Assembly (NCBI RefSeq): GCF_032051675.1
Contig: NZ_CP116968.1
Span: forward strand, 1,302,001-1,366,000
Length of the DNA stretch: 64,000 bases
Direction: 5' to 3'
From: Candidatus Nitrospira neomarina
Lineage (GTDB): Bacteria; Nitrospirota; Nitrospiria; Nitrospirales; UBA8639
Made by a program: the position numbers and the translations under genes. Below the pieces are notes generated by a model, which saw only the letters and a program-made list of their open reading frames with translations, had not been told where the DNA came from and did no database searches. Below, piece by piece: positions 46,084-54,565 of this stretch (the stretch's first letter is position 1; each line of letters begins with the position of its first letter).

Positions 46084-47273
46084 ACCTTGCCTCGCGAACG
46101 ACCCGCATTACCCCCTCCCCCACGTTGCAACTCTCCGCAACGGTGAAAGCCCTGGTCGCGCAAGGGCAGCAGGTCTTCGATTTTACTGCTGGAGAACCCT
46201 CCCTGGATTCTCCTGAAGAGGCCAAAGAGGCCGCCTATCAAGCCATTCGCTCCGGCTTCACCAAGTATACGGCCGTCACCGGTATTGATGATCTAAAAGA
46301 GGCCATCATTGAAAAATTTCAGCGTGACCAGGGGCTGACCTATTCAAAATCGCAAATCCTGGTATCGTGTGGAGCCAAACACACCCTATTCAATCTTGCA
46401 TTGGCATTGTTTGAGGCCGGAGATGAAGTGATCATTCCCGCACCCTATTGGGTCTCTTATCCTGAACAAATCCTCGTGGCAGACGCCAAGCCTGTTTTTT
46501 TGCCCACTTCCGAATCCTCAGGCTATGCCATTGACGTGAAGGCGCTGGAATCCGCGGTCACTGATCGCACGAAGGCGATAATTCTGAATTCTCCGTGTAA
46601 TCCGACCGGGAGCATGTATGACCGGAAAACGTTGGAAGGTATTGCCCAGATAGCGCTTCAACATGATTTGCTCATCATTTCTGATGAAATTTACGAAAAG
46701 ATGGTTTACGACCGGCACCAACACCATAGCATCGCATCACTTGGAACAGACATTGCCAAGAACACCATCATTGTGAATGGGGTGTCAAAAACCTATTCCA
46801 TGACGGGTTGGCGGATTGGCTATGCCGCCGGCCCCGAGACGTTGATTAAAGCCATGGGTGACATCCAAAGCCAAAGCACCTCAAACCCCAGCTCCATCTC
46901 CCAAAAAGCAGCGGTTGGGGCCATCCGGGGGGCAGATGCGTTCATTGAACACATGGTGAAGGAGTTGGATATGCGACGAAAGGCCATTGTCGAAGGGTTA
47001 AATCGGATCCCGGGTATTCACTGTCCTATGCCTGCAGGCGCATTCTATGCTTTCCCGAGCGTTGCTCAACTCCTGGGCCGTCGGTTCAAGGGAGAATCCT
47101 TGTCCACGCCGTTGGCATTTGCCAATTTTTTTCTTAAAGAAGCCCAAGTGGCGTGCGTCCCTGGTGAACCGTTTGGCAGTCCCACGCATCTGCGGTTTTC
47201 CTATACCGGAACCTTGGAGGTCATTGAAGAGGGCTTACAGCACCTTACCGAGGCCGTAGCTAAACTTGAATAG
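46080..47273 (+). CDS. Pyridoxal-phosphate aminotransferase (aspartate type, class I)
   Basis: Start ATG at 46080 overlaps the coaD stop by four bases. The protein (397 aa) has the class I-gamma aspartate aminotransferase pattern: FTAGEPSLDSP, the cofactor Asn in LNSPCNPTGSMYD, the tyrosine/aspartate region ISDEIYEKMVYD, and the Schiff-base Lys in NGVSKTYSMTGWRIGYAAGP. Substrate is probably aspartate or prephenate with 2-oxoglutarate; this cannot be resolved by eye. Confidence 0.92.
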   Translation: MNLASRTTRITPSPTLQLSATVKALVAQGQQVFDFTAGEPSLDSPEEAKEAAYQAIRSGFTKYTAVTGIDDLKEAIIEKFQRDQGLTYSKSQILVSCGAKHTLFNLALALFEAGDEVIIPAPYWVSYPEQILVADAKPVFLPTSESSGYAIDVKALESAVTDRTKAIILNSPCNPTGSMYDRKTLEGIAQIALQHDLLIISDEIYEKMVYDRHQHHSIASLGTDIAKNTIIVNGVSKTYSMTGWRIGYAAGPETLIKAMGDIQSQSTSNPSSISQKAAVGAIRGADAFIEHMVKELDMRRKAIVEGLNRIPGIHCPMPAGAFYAFPSVAQLLGRRFKGESLSTPLAFANFFLKEAQVACVPGEPFGSPTHLRFSYTGTLEVIEEGLQHLTEAVAKLE

Positions 47274-47412
47274 CCTTTTACTCTCCGCCCAGAGTTTCAT
47301 TTTTTTCAATTCGGGCACCACCAAACCTTGACCTGAACAGAATCAGCCTTATCCTTTATACACGTATGGTTACCATTCCCCTTAATTGACGTTTACTTTC
47401 TGGAGGTATCCC

Positions 47413-47853
47413 GTGCCCATTTATGAATATCAATGCACCGGTAGCGGTGAGCGATTTGAAATTCAACAAAAAATGTCTGATCCTCCTATTCAAACCTGCG
47501 ATCAATTATCCTGTGGTTGTGGCAAAGCTGAACCCGTCACTAAAGTCATCTCAGCTCCCGCCATCATGTTCAAGGGATCGGGATGGTATGTCACGGACTA
47601 CTCGGACAAACTCAAAGCGCCCGAGAGTAAATCAGAGAACAAAGGGAAACCCGCTGACACCAGTACAAGCGAATCCAAAACAGACAACAAGGCCGGTTCG
47701 ACCAGCTCTGATAGTGGGTCCAGTTCAACAACCACCCCATCCGCATCTTCCGATGGGTCTAAGGGATCAGGGACGGCTTCGGGATCAGGGACATCGTCCA
47801 GTTCCAGTGCCTCCACTGGATCCGTGGCTTCTTCATCGAGCAGTAAGTCCTAA
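47413..47853 (+). CDS. FmdB-type zinc-ribbon protein with Ser-rich tail
   Basis: GTG at 47413 with GGAGG upstream begins PIYEYQCTGSGERFEIQQK. This is the FmdB/CxxC regulatory ribbon, but the second Cys of the first pair is Ser (CTGS). The second pair lies in TCDQLSCGCGK, with extra Cys. KGSGWYVTDYS follows, as in relatives. Residues about 75-146 are Ser/Gly/Thr low complexity. Function of the family is unknown; a small regulator has been proposed. The altered Cys pattern may affect zinc binding. Confidence 0.8.
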   Translation: MPIYEYQCTGSGERFEIQQKMSDPPIQTCDQLSCGCGKAEPVTKVISAPAIMFKGSGWYVTDYSDKLKAPESKSENKGKPADTSTSESKTDNKAGSTSSDSGSSSTTTPSASSDGSKGSGTASGSGTSSSSSASTGSVASSSSSKS

Positions 47854-48236
47854 CTCCTCACGCAGATGCATTGGCCTGGGACATCTGTGCAACATTCTGA
47901 CAATCACCGGAATCCAGTCCCCACCATAACCAAACTTAAATTGCAGCCCTAATTCCTCAGACCCTCCGAACATATGATCTCATCTATCAAAGTGATCAGC
48001 CCTCGCAACGAACCCATATTCGACCTTCTCCTCATGAGGAGCGAATATCTTTTGCCTCTTGGCAGCGAGAGATATCAGAGCCCTAGGCAACGGCAATACT
48101 GTTTATCCACAAGGAGTTGTGACTCTTGACAGCTCCGCCTACCGTCGGTACTGTCATCAGGTTTACTCGGAATTTCAGCCTCTTCGGCATCTCAGCCCGA
48201 ATGGAGGATCATCCTTTAAACGCTAGAGGGAAAAGC
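47854..48236. other. Intergenic, probable promoter region of ompH
   Basis: 380 bases between the FmdB-like and OmpH-like genes. A short hairpin-like stretch near 48030-48060 (CTCATGAGGAG) is seen, but no T run follows. No coding frame is convincing. Confidence 0.3.
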
Positions 48237-48818
48237 ATGAAGAAGATGTGTGTGAATGGTTTGTCAAAAATTGTTGGGGTCCTATTCATCACCGGTATCT
48301 GTATCCTGAGTGTGGCTTTTGAACAGCCCGCCTTTGCCGCAGGAAAAGATTCCTTTCGCGTCGGTGTCCTTGATCCTCAAGCCGTGATTGAAAAGTCAAA
48401 GGCGGGAAGCCGCGCCTTGGCGGCTTTAAAGGAACATGCCCAAGCCAGAGAAACCGTGATGAAAAACGATCAAAAGGAATTGGAGAGTCTTCAGGAAGAA
48501 CTCAAAGCCGCAGAGTCCAACTCCAAGCTGAGTGAGGAGGAGCAAAAACGCAAACAAGAACGGTTTGCACAAAAATATCAAGCCTGGCAAAAACAAGGTC
48601 AGGATTTCCAGAATGAACTCGGGCAAAAACAAAAAGACCTGGTTCAGGAATATATGAAGAAAATCGAAGAGGCCACAAGCGCCGTCGCCGCACGCCATGG
48701 CTTTGATGTAGTCATTGATAAAGGTAGTGAGAACACGCTAAAAATTGTGCTGTACAGTAGAGATGGGTTAGATCTCACAAATGAAGTCGTGAAGGAATTT
48801 GACCGTCGATTTAAATAA
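48237..48818 (+). CDS. OmpH/Skp-family periplasmic chaperone
   Basis: Start at 48237 (GGGAAA upstream) opens a signal peptide (KKMCVNGLSKIVGVLFITGICILSVAF ... AFAA). The mature part starts RVGVLDPQAVIEKSKAG and has a long coiled coil (ETVMKNDQKELESLQEELKAAESNSKLSEEEQKRKQERFAQKYQ). It ends with a small beta region (GFDVVIDKGSENTLKIVL). Skp carries unfolded outer-membrane proteins; no bam gene is adjacent. It is followed by a strong terminator. Confidence 0.88.
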   Translation: MKKMCVNGLSKIVGVLFITGICILSVAFEQPAFAAGKDSFRVGVLDPQAVIEKSKAGSRALAALKEHAQARETVMKNDQKELESLQEELKAAESNSKLSEEEQKRKQERFAQKYQAWQKQGQDFQNELGQKQKDLVQEYMKKIEEATSAVAARHGFDVVIDKGSENTLKIVLYSRDGLDLTNEVVKEFDRRFK

Positions 48819-48849
48819 CCGTCGATTCATAGCAAGGTTTTACATAATC

Positions 48850-48881
48850 TCCCCTGTGGGTCAAACTCACAGGGGATTTTT
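48850..48881 (+). terminator. Rho-independent terminator after ompH
   Basis: An 11-bp stem (TCCCCTGTGGG paired with CTCACAGGGGA, one G-U) with a TCAAA loop is followed by five T. It lies 32 bases after the OmpH stop codon. Confidence 0.85.
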
Positions 48882-49190
48882 GTATCCCCTCGCCTTCATA
48901 TTATGTAAATAGAAATCTCCACTGTTTAACGGTCAACAAAAAATTCTACAAAACTTAGATTGGAATGGAGTCGAACCCCATCATACAGGCAGGGTTCTTG
49001 TAGACCACAGAATTTTTCGTGAGCGACAGGCTCGAAGGAACCAGTGGTGGACGTTCCAATCCATCCGCCCTAATGCCCTCGAAACAAGCGAAGGATGAGC
49101 GAAGGAATCCCGGGCAACTACGGCTTTCGGAATAAATAAAGGAGGCTGGATGAGAAAATTTTAAAAAATAATAGAAAGAAAAAACAGGAG
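48882..49190. other. Gap rich in inverted repeats
   Basis: Contains several hairpins in about 110 bases: GATTGGAA (48958) with TTCCAATC (49054), GAACCC (48974) with GGGTTC (48993), GGAAC (49037) with GTTCC (49053), and GAGC/GCTC around 49021-49033. It may be a structured RNA or a decayed palindromic intergenic repeat. No protein gene is seen. Confidence 0.4.
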
Positions 49191-49532
49191 TCAGCGCACA
49201 CTGTCTCTGACAGCCTCTTCCTCGGTCTGATAAATGGGAATGACCTGAGGCAGGTTAGCATATTCAAGCAATTCTCATACATGGGATTGAGGACTCACAA
49301 TACTCAATCGAATGCGATCGGACTTCATCCGCTGATACCAAAGAAACATCTGCCCCAATCCCATCGAGTCAATCCAGGTAATGTTCGAGAAATTGAGAAT
49401 AATATGATGGCATCCTATTTCCTGAGCACCCAGAATGGCCACTTCGAGGCCAAGCTTAGAGTCATAATCAAAACGACCAGATAACTCCAGAACCTTTGTA
49501 TCCCGGCGAACATGTTCCCTGACAGTCAGCAT
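49191..49532 (-). pseudogene. STAS-domain gene interrupted by in-frame TGA
   Basis: ATG at 49532 has GAGGAAG six bases upstream and opens a STAS domain (TKVLELSGRFDYDSKLGLEVAIL, ILNFSNITWIDSMGLGQMFLW, IRLSIVSPQSHV). TGA occurs at 49275-49277. The same frame then continues ELLEYANLPQVIPIYQTEEEAVRDSVR to a second TGA at 49191. This restores the normal final helix and strand of the domain. So one nonsense change (for example CGA to TGA) splits an otherwise full 113-codon gene. The short product (49275-49532) would lack the last 27 residues. Confidence 0.75.
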
Positions 49533-50308
49533 TTCAGACTTCCTCTTATTGACCTTTTCGGCAATCACACAGTAAAAATTTACTGATCTCAAAAGAAGAC
49601 ACAATAATCAGATTCCCCAACCGACCCTGGGTAATACAAAGCCTCGCACTCAACCCATCCAGATATTGCTTTCGATTCAACAACATCCCTTTGATTGCAG
49701 TAGTCTAAAAAATAAACTGAGCCCTTGAGGGGAAAGGCTTTTATACTCCATTCTCTATTGTAGCTTTTTTCTTCAACAGTGATTCCTGGCGTTCCTGCTA
49801 AATCATCAATCCAATATTCATTTTGGTGAGTTGTGAAAAAGAAGGATCGAGTTTCATAGCCATGCCATAAGTATTCAGAAGTAAAGTTTCATTCGAAAAC
49901 GTGTCCAGCCGGAATGGGCTGCTGGCTTTTTAAATATCGAGCAGGTCAAAAAACATCTTCGCCTTCACCTCTTCTGTATATGATCCGGCCATTTGAAGGT
50001 ACTGACAGAGAACCCTCCAGTTTGTTGACCGTATTTTAGGGATAACTTCAGCAAAAGATGGAAGCACAGTGGACCAACCCATTTAGCCCCATGGGAGGAT
50101 TTTGAATGATTTTTGGAACACCCTGCCGGAATCATTCTTGGGAGGAACCGAGGCGTGACAATGACCATATTCATATAACTCCCCTTTTTTACTCATTCTA
50201 GTGAGCTAATCGCGGGTTAAGGATGGTAGACCTTGATCGTGGCTGAATGGGGGTCCGGGAGACTTTCTTGAATGAACAAAAGCAACAACCTTCTCCGGCG
50301 GGATGCAG
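49533..50308. other. Intergenic with coding-like remnants
   Basis: On the minus strand 49589-49888 is open with no usual start codon. It reads coding-like text (LWHGYETRSFFFTTHQNEYWIDDLAG ... GSVYFLDYCNQRDVVESKAISGWVECEALYY). A second frame over 49780-49900 reads ETLLLNTYGMAMKLDPSF, TPR-like. These look like pieces of one or two decayed genes. Nothing is recognised in 49900-50308. Confidence 0.3.
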
Positions 50309-50464
50309 ATGGTTAAATCCAAGAAAGGATTATTCTTTTTACCATCATTGCAACCCGAGGGTAATGAGGATGCCCTCAGGAAGTGGCATACCCATCTAAG
50401 CCAAGCGCACCTTCAATTAATCTGTAACAAAGAGTCCGAATGGATGACCCAAAGTGAGGATTAA
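50309..50464 (+). CDS. Possible 51-aa small protein
   Basis: Frame MVKSKKGLFFLPSLQPEG, then DALRKWHTHLSQAHLQLICNKESEWMTQSED. Composition is protein-like (charged helix) but no family is known. An ATG two codons earlier (50303) is an alternative. The upstream purine run (CGGCGGGA) is a weak ribosome binding site. Confidence 0.3.
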   Translation: MVKSKKGLFFLPSLQPEGNEDALRKWHTHLSQAHLQLICNKESEWMTQSED

Positions 50465-50552
50465 CAAATAGTGGGTAATTGGAACCAAGCTTGAGGATGC
50501 AATTGGATCCGTTAGATGAGGTCTTGCAACGACATGATTGTTTTGGTGTAGG

Positions 50553-50629
50553 TGGTGCGCCCGGCAGGAATCGAACCTGCGACCCCCGGCTTAGAAGGCC
50601 GGTGCTCTATCCAACTGAGCTACGGGCGC
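50553..50629 (-). tRNA. tRNA-Arg (anticodon TCT)
   Basis: Cloverleaf on the minus strand: acceptor GCGCCCG pairs with CGGGCGC, D-arm AGCTCAGTTGGATAGAGC, anticodon stem CCGGC/GCCGG with loop CTTCTAA (anticodon TCT, reading AGA), T-arm GCAGGTTCGAATCCTGC. The CCA end is encoded. Confidence 0.97.
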
Positions 50630-50968
50630 ATGATAGGAAAATCGCATAGTTAGGGAGTTTGAGTCAACGACCTGGCAGCCTGGGGAGCCAATTGTTGCAT
50701 TCGTCATTTCAGCCCAGAAAATCAAACACAGTTTTTGAATGAGGGGGATCATGTGCTCCACAGAAACGAAGCAAGTCCAAAGCTTTTAACAACCCTGTTC
50801 AGGAAACAGGATGAAGATCAAGTAAACCCGTTCCTATCATCAAAAATGTCGAAAAACGAAAACGGTTCACCTCTAAACTATCCGATTTTCACACAACATG
50901 CTTACCGTGTCGTTCATGCATATAGGATATTCGCATCCAACCGATAGGGTGAGCTATCGGAGGTGGAA
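50630..50968. other. Intergenic, nothing firm
   Basis: 339 bases between tRNA-Arg and the lipoprotein gene. A plus-strand open frame (50735-50947) lacks a ribosome binding site and family. GATAGGGTGAGCTATC just before the lipoprotein start forms a small palindrome (50943-50958). Confidence 0.3.
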
Positions 50969-51445
50969 ATGCGAAATAATTTCATCCTTGGTGTTGTAGG
51001 TTTCTTTGTACTCCTTGGGGCCTGCGCCTCACAGCATTCGTCCCATAATAACCTTGATGAACAGGTGGATCTCTATCTCAGCACACTGGATGATAAGCAT
51101 TTCGTCTGGTGCGAATTAGATCTGGAGCAATGTCGGCGTGACTTTGAGGCATGGAAACGTACCAAACAAGGTCTCAGCATAATTAAGGAATTCGAACGAG
51201 AGAATACTGATCAACCGGACAATACCCAGCAATTGCCGAATGTCTTTCGTACGCGATTTGTGGAGGAAGGCCAGTTAGAAGAAGAAATGGTAGGCAAAGA
51301 CGGCAAGGGGCAGAGCATCGATCGTGATCCGGATGGCTTGGGTAGGTTCTATTGGACTACTGATAATAATGGTAATAATGGACATACCATACAGGAAGGC
51401 ATGAGTATGGCTCCGAGAATACATGGTCCCCAATCCCCGCGCTGA
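50969..51445 (+). CDS. Predicted lipoprotein of unknown function
   Basis: ATG at 50969 lies five bases after GGAGG. The signal peptide (NNFILGVVGFFVLLGAC) ends in a lipobox Cys at about residue 19. The mature protein is acidic, with a Cys pair (VWCELDLEQC), a helical middle and a Gly/Asn-rich region (DGKGQSIDRDPDGLGRFYWTTDNNGNNG). No family recognised. Confidence 0.7.
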   Translation: MRNNFILGVVGFFVLLGACASQHSSHNNLDEQVDLYLSTLDDKHFVWCELDLEQCRRDFEAWKRTKQGLSIIKEFERENTDQPDNTQQLPNVFRTRFVEEGQLEEEMVGKDGKGQSIDRDPDGLGRFYWTTDNNGNNGHTIQEGMSMAPRIHGPQSPR

Positions 51446-51733
51446 TATCCTTGAGGAGCCGGCTAAACTCACCATTTGGCTCAGATCCCTTCGCTTGATT
51501 TCCCCGACGCACTGACTCTCGAACCGACTTCCCCTTCTGTTAAAACCAAAGATTCCCTTCAATCTTGCTATTCACTCGAAAGAAATTTTTTACTTCAAAT
51601 TGGATAAAACTACTACTGTAAAGTTTTAATTTTTTGCGCTAAAGAGGACCAGGTTTTGAGACCGATTTCAACTTTGACTTCTTTACGTAACACAGAGGAA
51701 AATGATGACAAACGACCAGCCTAATCGAAGAAC

Positions 51734-52525
51734 CTATTCTCCAACTCGAACCAGCATGCCGCGATCTTTACAGATATTAAAGGTGTGATAGAACCACGCC
51801 ACGATGATCACCAGGAATCCAAAATTAAGGCCCGTGGCCCAAAGCAGATGAGTCACCGGGGCGTTACCGGTAGTGAGGACCCCACGCATCCCTTCAAAGA
51901 TATGCGCAGGAGGGACCATCCAGGCAATAGATTGCAGGACAGGGGGAAGGACCTCAATGGGGTAAAACACACAGGAGATGGGTTGAAAAAGGAAGACCAT
52001 GCCCCAGGCCAGCACTTCGGCCTGTTGCCCAAAGCGCATAATGATAGATGTAGTAAGCACGCCAATAATCCAACCTGATATGACCAGATTGAGAACGAAA
52101 GGGAGCAAGGAAAAGCCCATCTGGAGAATGTCGTATGAATAAAAGACCCAGGCGAAAAGCATCATCAACCCGCCCACAGCAGTGACCTTCAGCACACTCA
52201 TGGTCATGGTGGCAACGAGATATTCTCCGATCGTTAACGGACTGGCAAACAGGTTCATCAGATTTCGTGCCCACATTTCTTCTAAAAATGAGACGGCAAT
52301 TCCCTGCTGCGCGCGAAACAACACATCCCAGAGGATCAGCGCTCCAAGAAAAAATGAGAGGGCGCCATGCAGCGACATCCCAACTTTCTCCAGATAAATC
52401 GTGATAAATCCCCACACCACGAGATCTAAAAACGGCCAATAAAAAATCTCCAGCAACCGGGCAAAGCTTCGCTTGTAGAGATACATATGACGGGATAATA
52501 ATGCAAGGATACGCCCGAGACTCAT
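51734..52525 (-). CDS. ABC-2-type transporter permease
   Basis: A 263-aa inner-membrane subunit with six predicted helices. The typical ABC-2 text includes WDVLFRAQQGIAVSFLEEMWARNLMNLFASPLTIGEYL and FLFQPISCVFYPIEVLPPVLQSIAWMVPPAHIFEGMRGVL. Its start overlaps the stop of the ATPase gene by four bases. The cargo is unknown; the neighbourhood (cytochrome c, Moco, Tat genes) hints at a role in respiratory protein biogenesis, but this is inference. Confidence 0.9.
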   Translation of the reverse strand: MSLGRILALLSRHMYLYKRSFARLLEIFYWPFLDLVVWGFITIYLEKVGMSLHGALSFFLGALILWDVLFRAQQGIAVSFLEEMWARNLMNLFASPLTIGEYLVATMTMSVLKVTAVGGLMMLFAWVFYSYDILQMGFSLLPFVLNLVISGWIIGVLTTSIIMRFGQQAEVLAWGMVFLFQPISCVFYPIEVLPPVLQSIAWMVPPAHIFEGMRGVLTTGNAPVTHLLWATGLNFGFLVIIVAWFYHTFNICKDRGMLVRVGE

Positions 52526-53277
52526 GGACCCTTTTGCTCTCTGGCCAGTTTCAAAAAAACCTCTTCCAGATCTCGTTGGCCGTAGCGTTGAATAATTTCG
52601 GAGGCGGTACCTTCCGCCACAATTTTGCCCCGTTGCAGGAAGATGATCCGATCGGACATTTCCTCCATCTCCCGCATGTTGTGTGAGGTATAGAGAATAC
52701 TCAGGCCTTCCGAGCGTTGATATTCTTTCAAGAACGATTTAATTTTATTGACGATATCAGGATCCAAACTCGCGGTGGGTTCATCGAGAAACAGCACTTT
52801 AGGTTCGGTCATGATGGCTTTGGCCAGGGTGAGCCTCGACATTTGACCGGAAGATAGTTTTCTGGTCAGTCGATGCCGAATGTCCTCCATCTCCAACTTT
52901 TTGACAATATCATCAATGCGCTGCTGGATATGCTTGAGTTCATAGAGCCTCGCAATGACCTTGAGATTTTCCTCTACCGTTAAGGAAAACGGCATCGAAA
53001 TGTACGTGGAGGAAAAATTCACCTGTTTCAGAATGGTTTCCCGATGTGTGGCCAGATCCAGCCCAAACATGTGAATGGTGCCGACCGTCGGCGTGATCAG
53101 CCCTAACAACATGTGAATGGTGGTAGTTTTGCCGGCGCCATTCGGCCCAAGGAGCCCGAGTATTTCACCTTTTTTGATATCGAAAGAAATATTATCCACG
53201 GCGGTAAAGCCTTGAAACCGCTTGGTGAGGTTTCGAACCTCAACGACAGGGGAAGCCATGGAATCTGAGGCAGGCAT
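52522..53277 (-). CDS. ABC transporter ATP-binding protein
   Basis: The 251-aa ATPase partner of the ABC-2 permease. Walker A GPNGAGKTT, signature LSSGQMSRL (a variant of LSGGQ), Walker B VLFLDEPTASLDPD and switch His in YTSHNMREM are present. Its ATG overlaps the stop of the cytochrome gene by one base (TAATG), so cytochrome, ATPase and permease form one transcript. Confidence 0.93.
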   Translation of the reverse strand: MPASDSMASPVVEVRNLTKRFQGFTAVDNISFDIKKGEILGLLGPNGAGKTTTIHMLLGLITPTVGTIHMFGLDLATHRETILKQVNFSSTYISMPFSLTVEENLKVIARLYELKHIQQRIDDIVKKLEMEDIRHRLTRKLSSGQMSRLTLAKAIMTEPKVLFLDEPTASLDPDIVNKIKSFLKEYQRSEGLSILYTSHNMREMEEMSDRIIFLQRGKIVAEGTASEIIQRYGQRDLEEVFLKLAREQKGP

Positions 53278-53975
53278 TAAAACAAAAACCCACCGATTTT
53301 ATCGGGCAGGTGACAGGTTTCACAGCGATCACTCAGCACTTCACCCTCGTAACGCTGTTCCCCATCATGACAACGAAGACAATCGGCCATGTTCGCCTTC
53401 CAGAGCACCGAGTCTTTTGGATGATCTGGCTCATGTGGTTGATCATCGAGCTTGACATGCCCGCGCGGAATCACAATGGGATACGTTTTAATTGGCGCTC
53501 CGTGCACGACCCGCCCGTGGCAGGTCGTACACCCCTCCCCTTTTCCGCGTTTCTCAAAGGCCTCCATGTGTTCCCGATGATTCATGATCAACCCGACATC
53601 TTTGACCGGTGGGGGCAAATCCCGCACAGAGACTTCCGTCACCCGCAAGATGGCTCGATGACAACTGATACACACAGAAGAAGACACATGGGATTCAAGA
53701 TTATGCGGTTCGGTCGGGGTTCCGAAAACTGTGATCGCGACGTCTTCTATTCCGGCAAAGATTTTATCCTGAATAAACCCGGAAATGCCTGGACGCACGT
53801 GGCAATCGACACAGGTGACATCTTTATGACTGGATTGTATCCAGGAATCGTAGGATGGTCTGATGGTATGACAACTCGCACAGAAGGTGGGCTGATTGGT
53901 CAGCGGGATAGCCGCAGCCCCTCCTAAGGCCAGCACCAGGAGTGTGGCCGCAATGAGGGTCAGGCCTTTTCCCAT
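53277..53975 (-). CDS. Membrane-anchored multihaem cytochrome c (NapC/NirT-like)
   Basis: An N-terminal helix (LTLIAATLLVLALGGAAA) anchors a periplasmic domain with six CxxCH haem sites at residues 32, 55, 102, 149, 199 and 218 (CASCH, CVDCH, CISCH, CTTCH, CLRCH, CETCH). The first part (TFCASCHTIRPSYDSWIQSSHKDVTCVDCH) resembles NapC/NirT quinol dehydrogenases, which have four haems. Two extra haems and distal His (MNHREHMEAF) make it larger. It probably moves electrons from quinol to periplasmic enzymes. Confidence 0.9.
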   Translation of the reverse strand: MGKGLTLIAATLLVLALGGAAAIPLTNQPTFCASCHTIRPSYDSWIQSSHKDVTCVDCHVRPGISGFIQDKIFAGIEDVAITVFGTPTEPHNLESHVSSSVCISCHRAILRVTEVSVRDLPPPVKDVGLIMNHREHMEAFEKRGKGEGCTTCHGRVVHGAPIKTYPIVIPRGHVKLDDQPHEPDHPKDSVLWKANMADCLRCHDGEQRYEGEVLSDRCETCHLPDKIGGFLF

Positions 53976-53980
53976 GAACG

Positions 53981-54484
53981 TTACGAACCCCTTTGAAGGG
54001 GAAACTTTTTCATGATCAGTTGCGCCAGCCCTTGGACGTCATCCCGATCAAACCAGGGAGCCGAGCATTCAATGCGTTTCATAGAAGCCACCGCCATTAA
54101 ACCATCTAACGAGACATCCACTTCCTGTAGCTGCTCGCGCACCACGATTACCTTCGGAAACCCCTGGCTTTTCCAGCCTTCGGCAATTATTAAATCGATT
54201 TCTCCATTGATGAATCGGTCACGGACTTGGTCGACAGGAAGTTCTTCCGGAACATCAGCAAACATGGCCAGGCTACCCTTTGATAACACTATGACCGTAC
54301 TGGCCCCAGCGCGTTTGTGGCGCCAACTATCTTTGCCTTCAGTATCCAGATCGAACCCGTGCCCGGCATGCTTGATGGTGGCCACTCGATAACCCGCGTG
54401 AGTCAGTTCCGGAATGAGCCGTTCAATCAAGGTCGTTTTGCCACTGTTGGAGCGGCCAACAAAACCCAAAATGGGAGGTGTCAT
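53981..54484 (-). CDS. mobB: Molybdopterin-guanine dinucleotide biosynthesis adapter MobB
   Basis: A GTP-binding helper of Mo-cofactor guanylylation. Start at 54484 (MTPPILGFVGRSNSGKTTL) places the P-loop at residues 10-17. KHAGHGFDLDTEGKDSWRHKRAGA and LIIAEGWKSQGFPKVIVVR are family text. It ends five bases before the cytochrome gene start, so it is likely in the same transcript. Confidence 0.92.
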   Translation of the reverse strand: MTPPILGFVGRSNSGKTTLIERLIPELTHAGYRVATIKHAGHGFDLDTEGKDSWRHKRAGASTVIVLSKGSLAMFADVPEELPVDQVRDRFINGEIDLIIAEGWKSQGFPKVIVVREQLQEVDVSLDGLMAVASMKRIECSAPWFDRDDVQGLAQLIMKKFPLQRGS

Positions 54485-54565
54485 GATGAAGCCTGTACTC
54501 CCTTCTATAAGGTCGAATTCTGCCAAATAGACAGTGTGACTGATGGAAAATATGTCGTATTTCTT

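Noticed and set aside
48882-49190. tmRNA or RNase P RNA
   Set aside because: Some T-loop-like words (GGTTCGACTCC) appear, but the acceptor and T-stem pairings do not form and no conserved RNase P core is seen.
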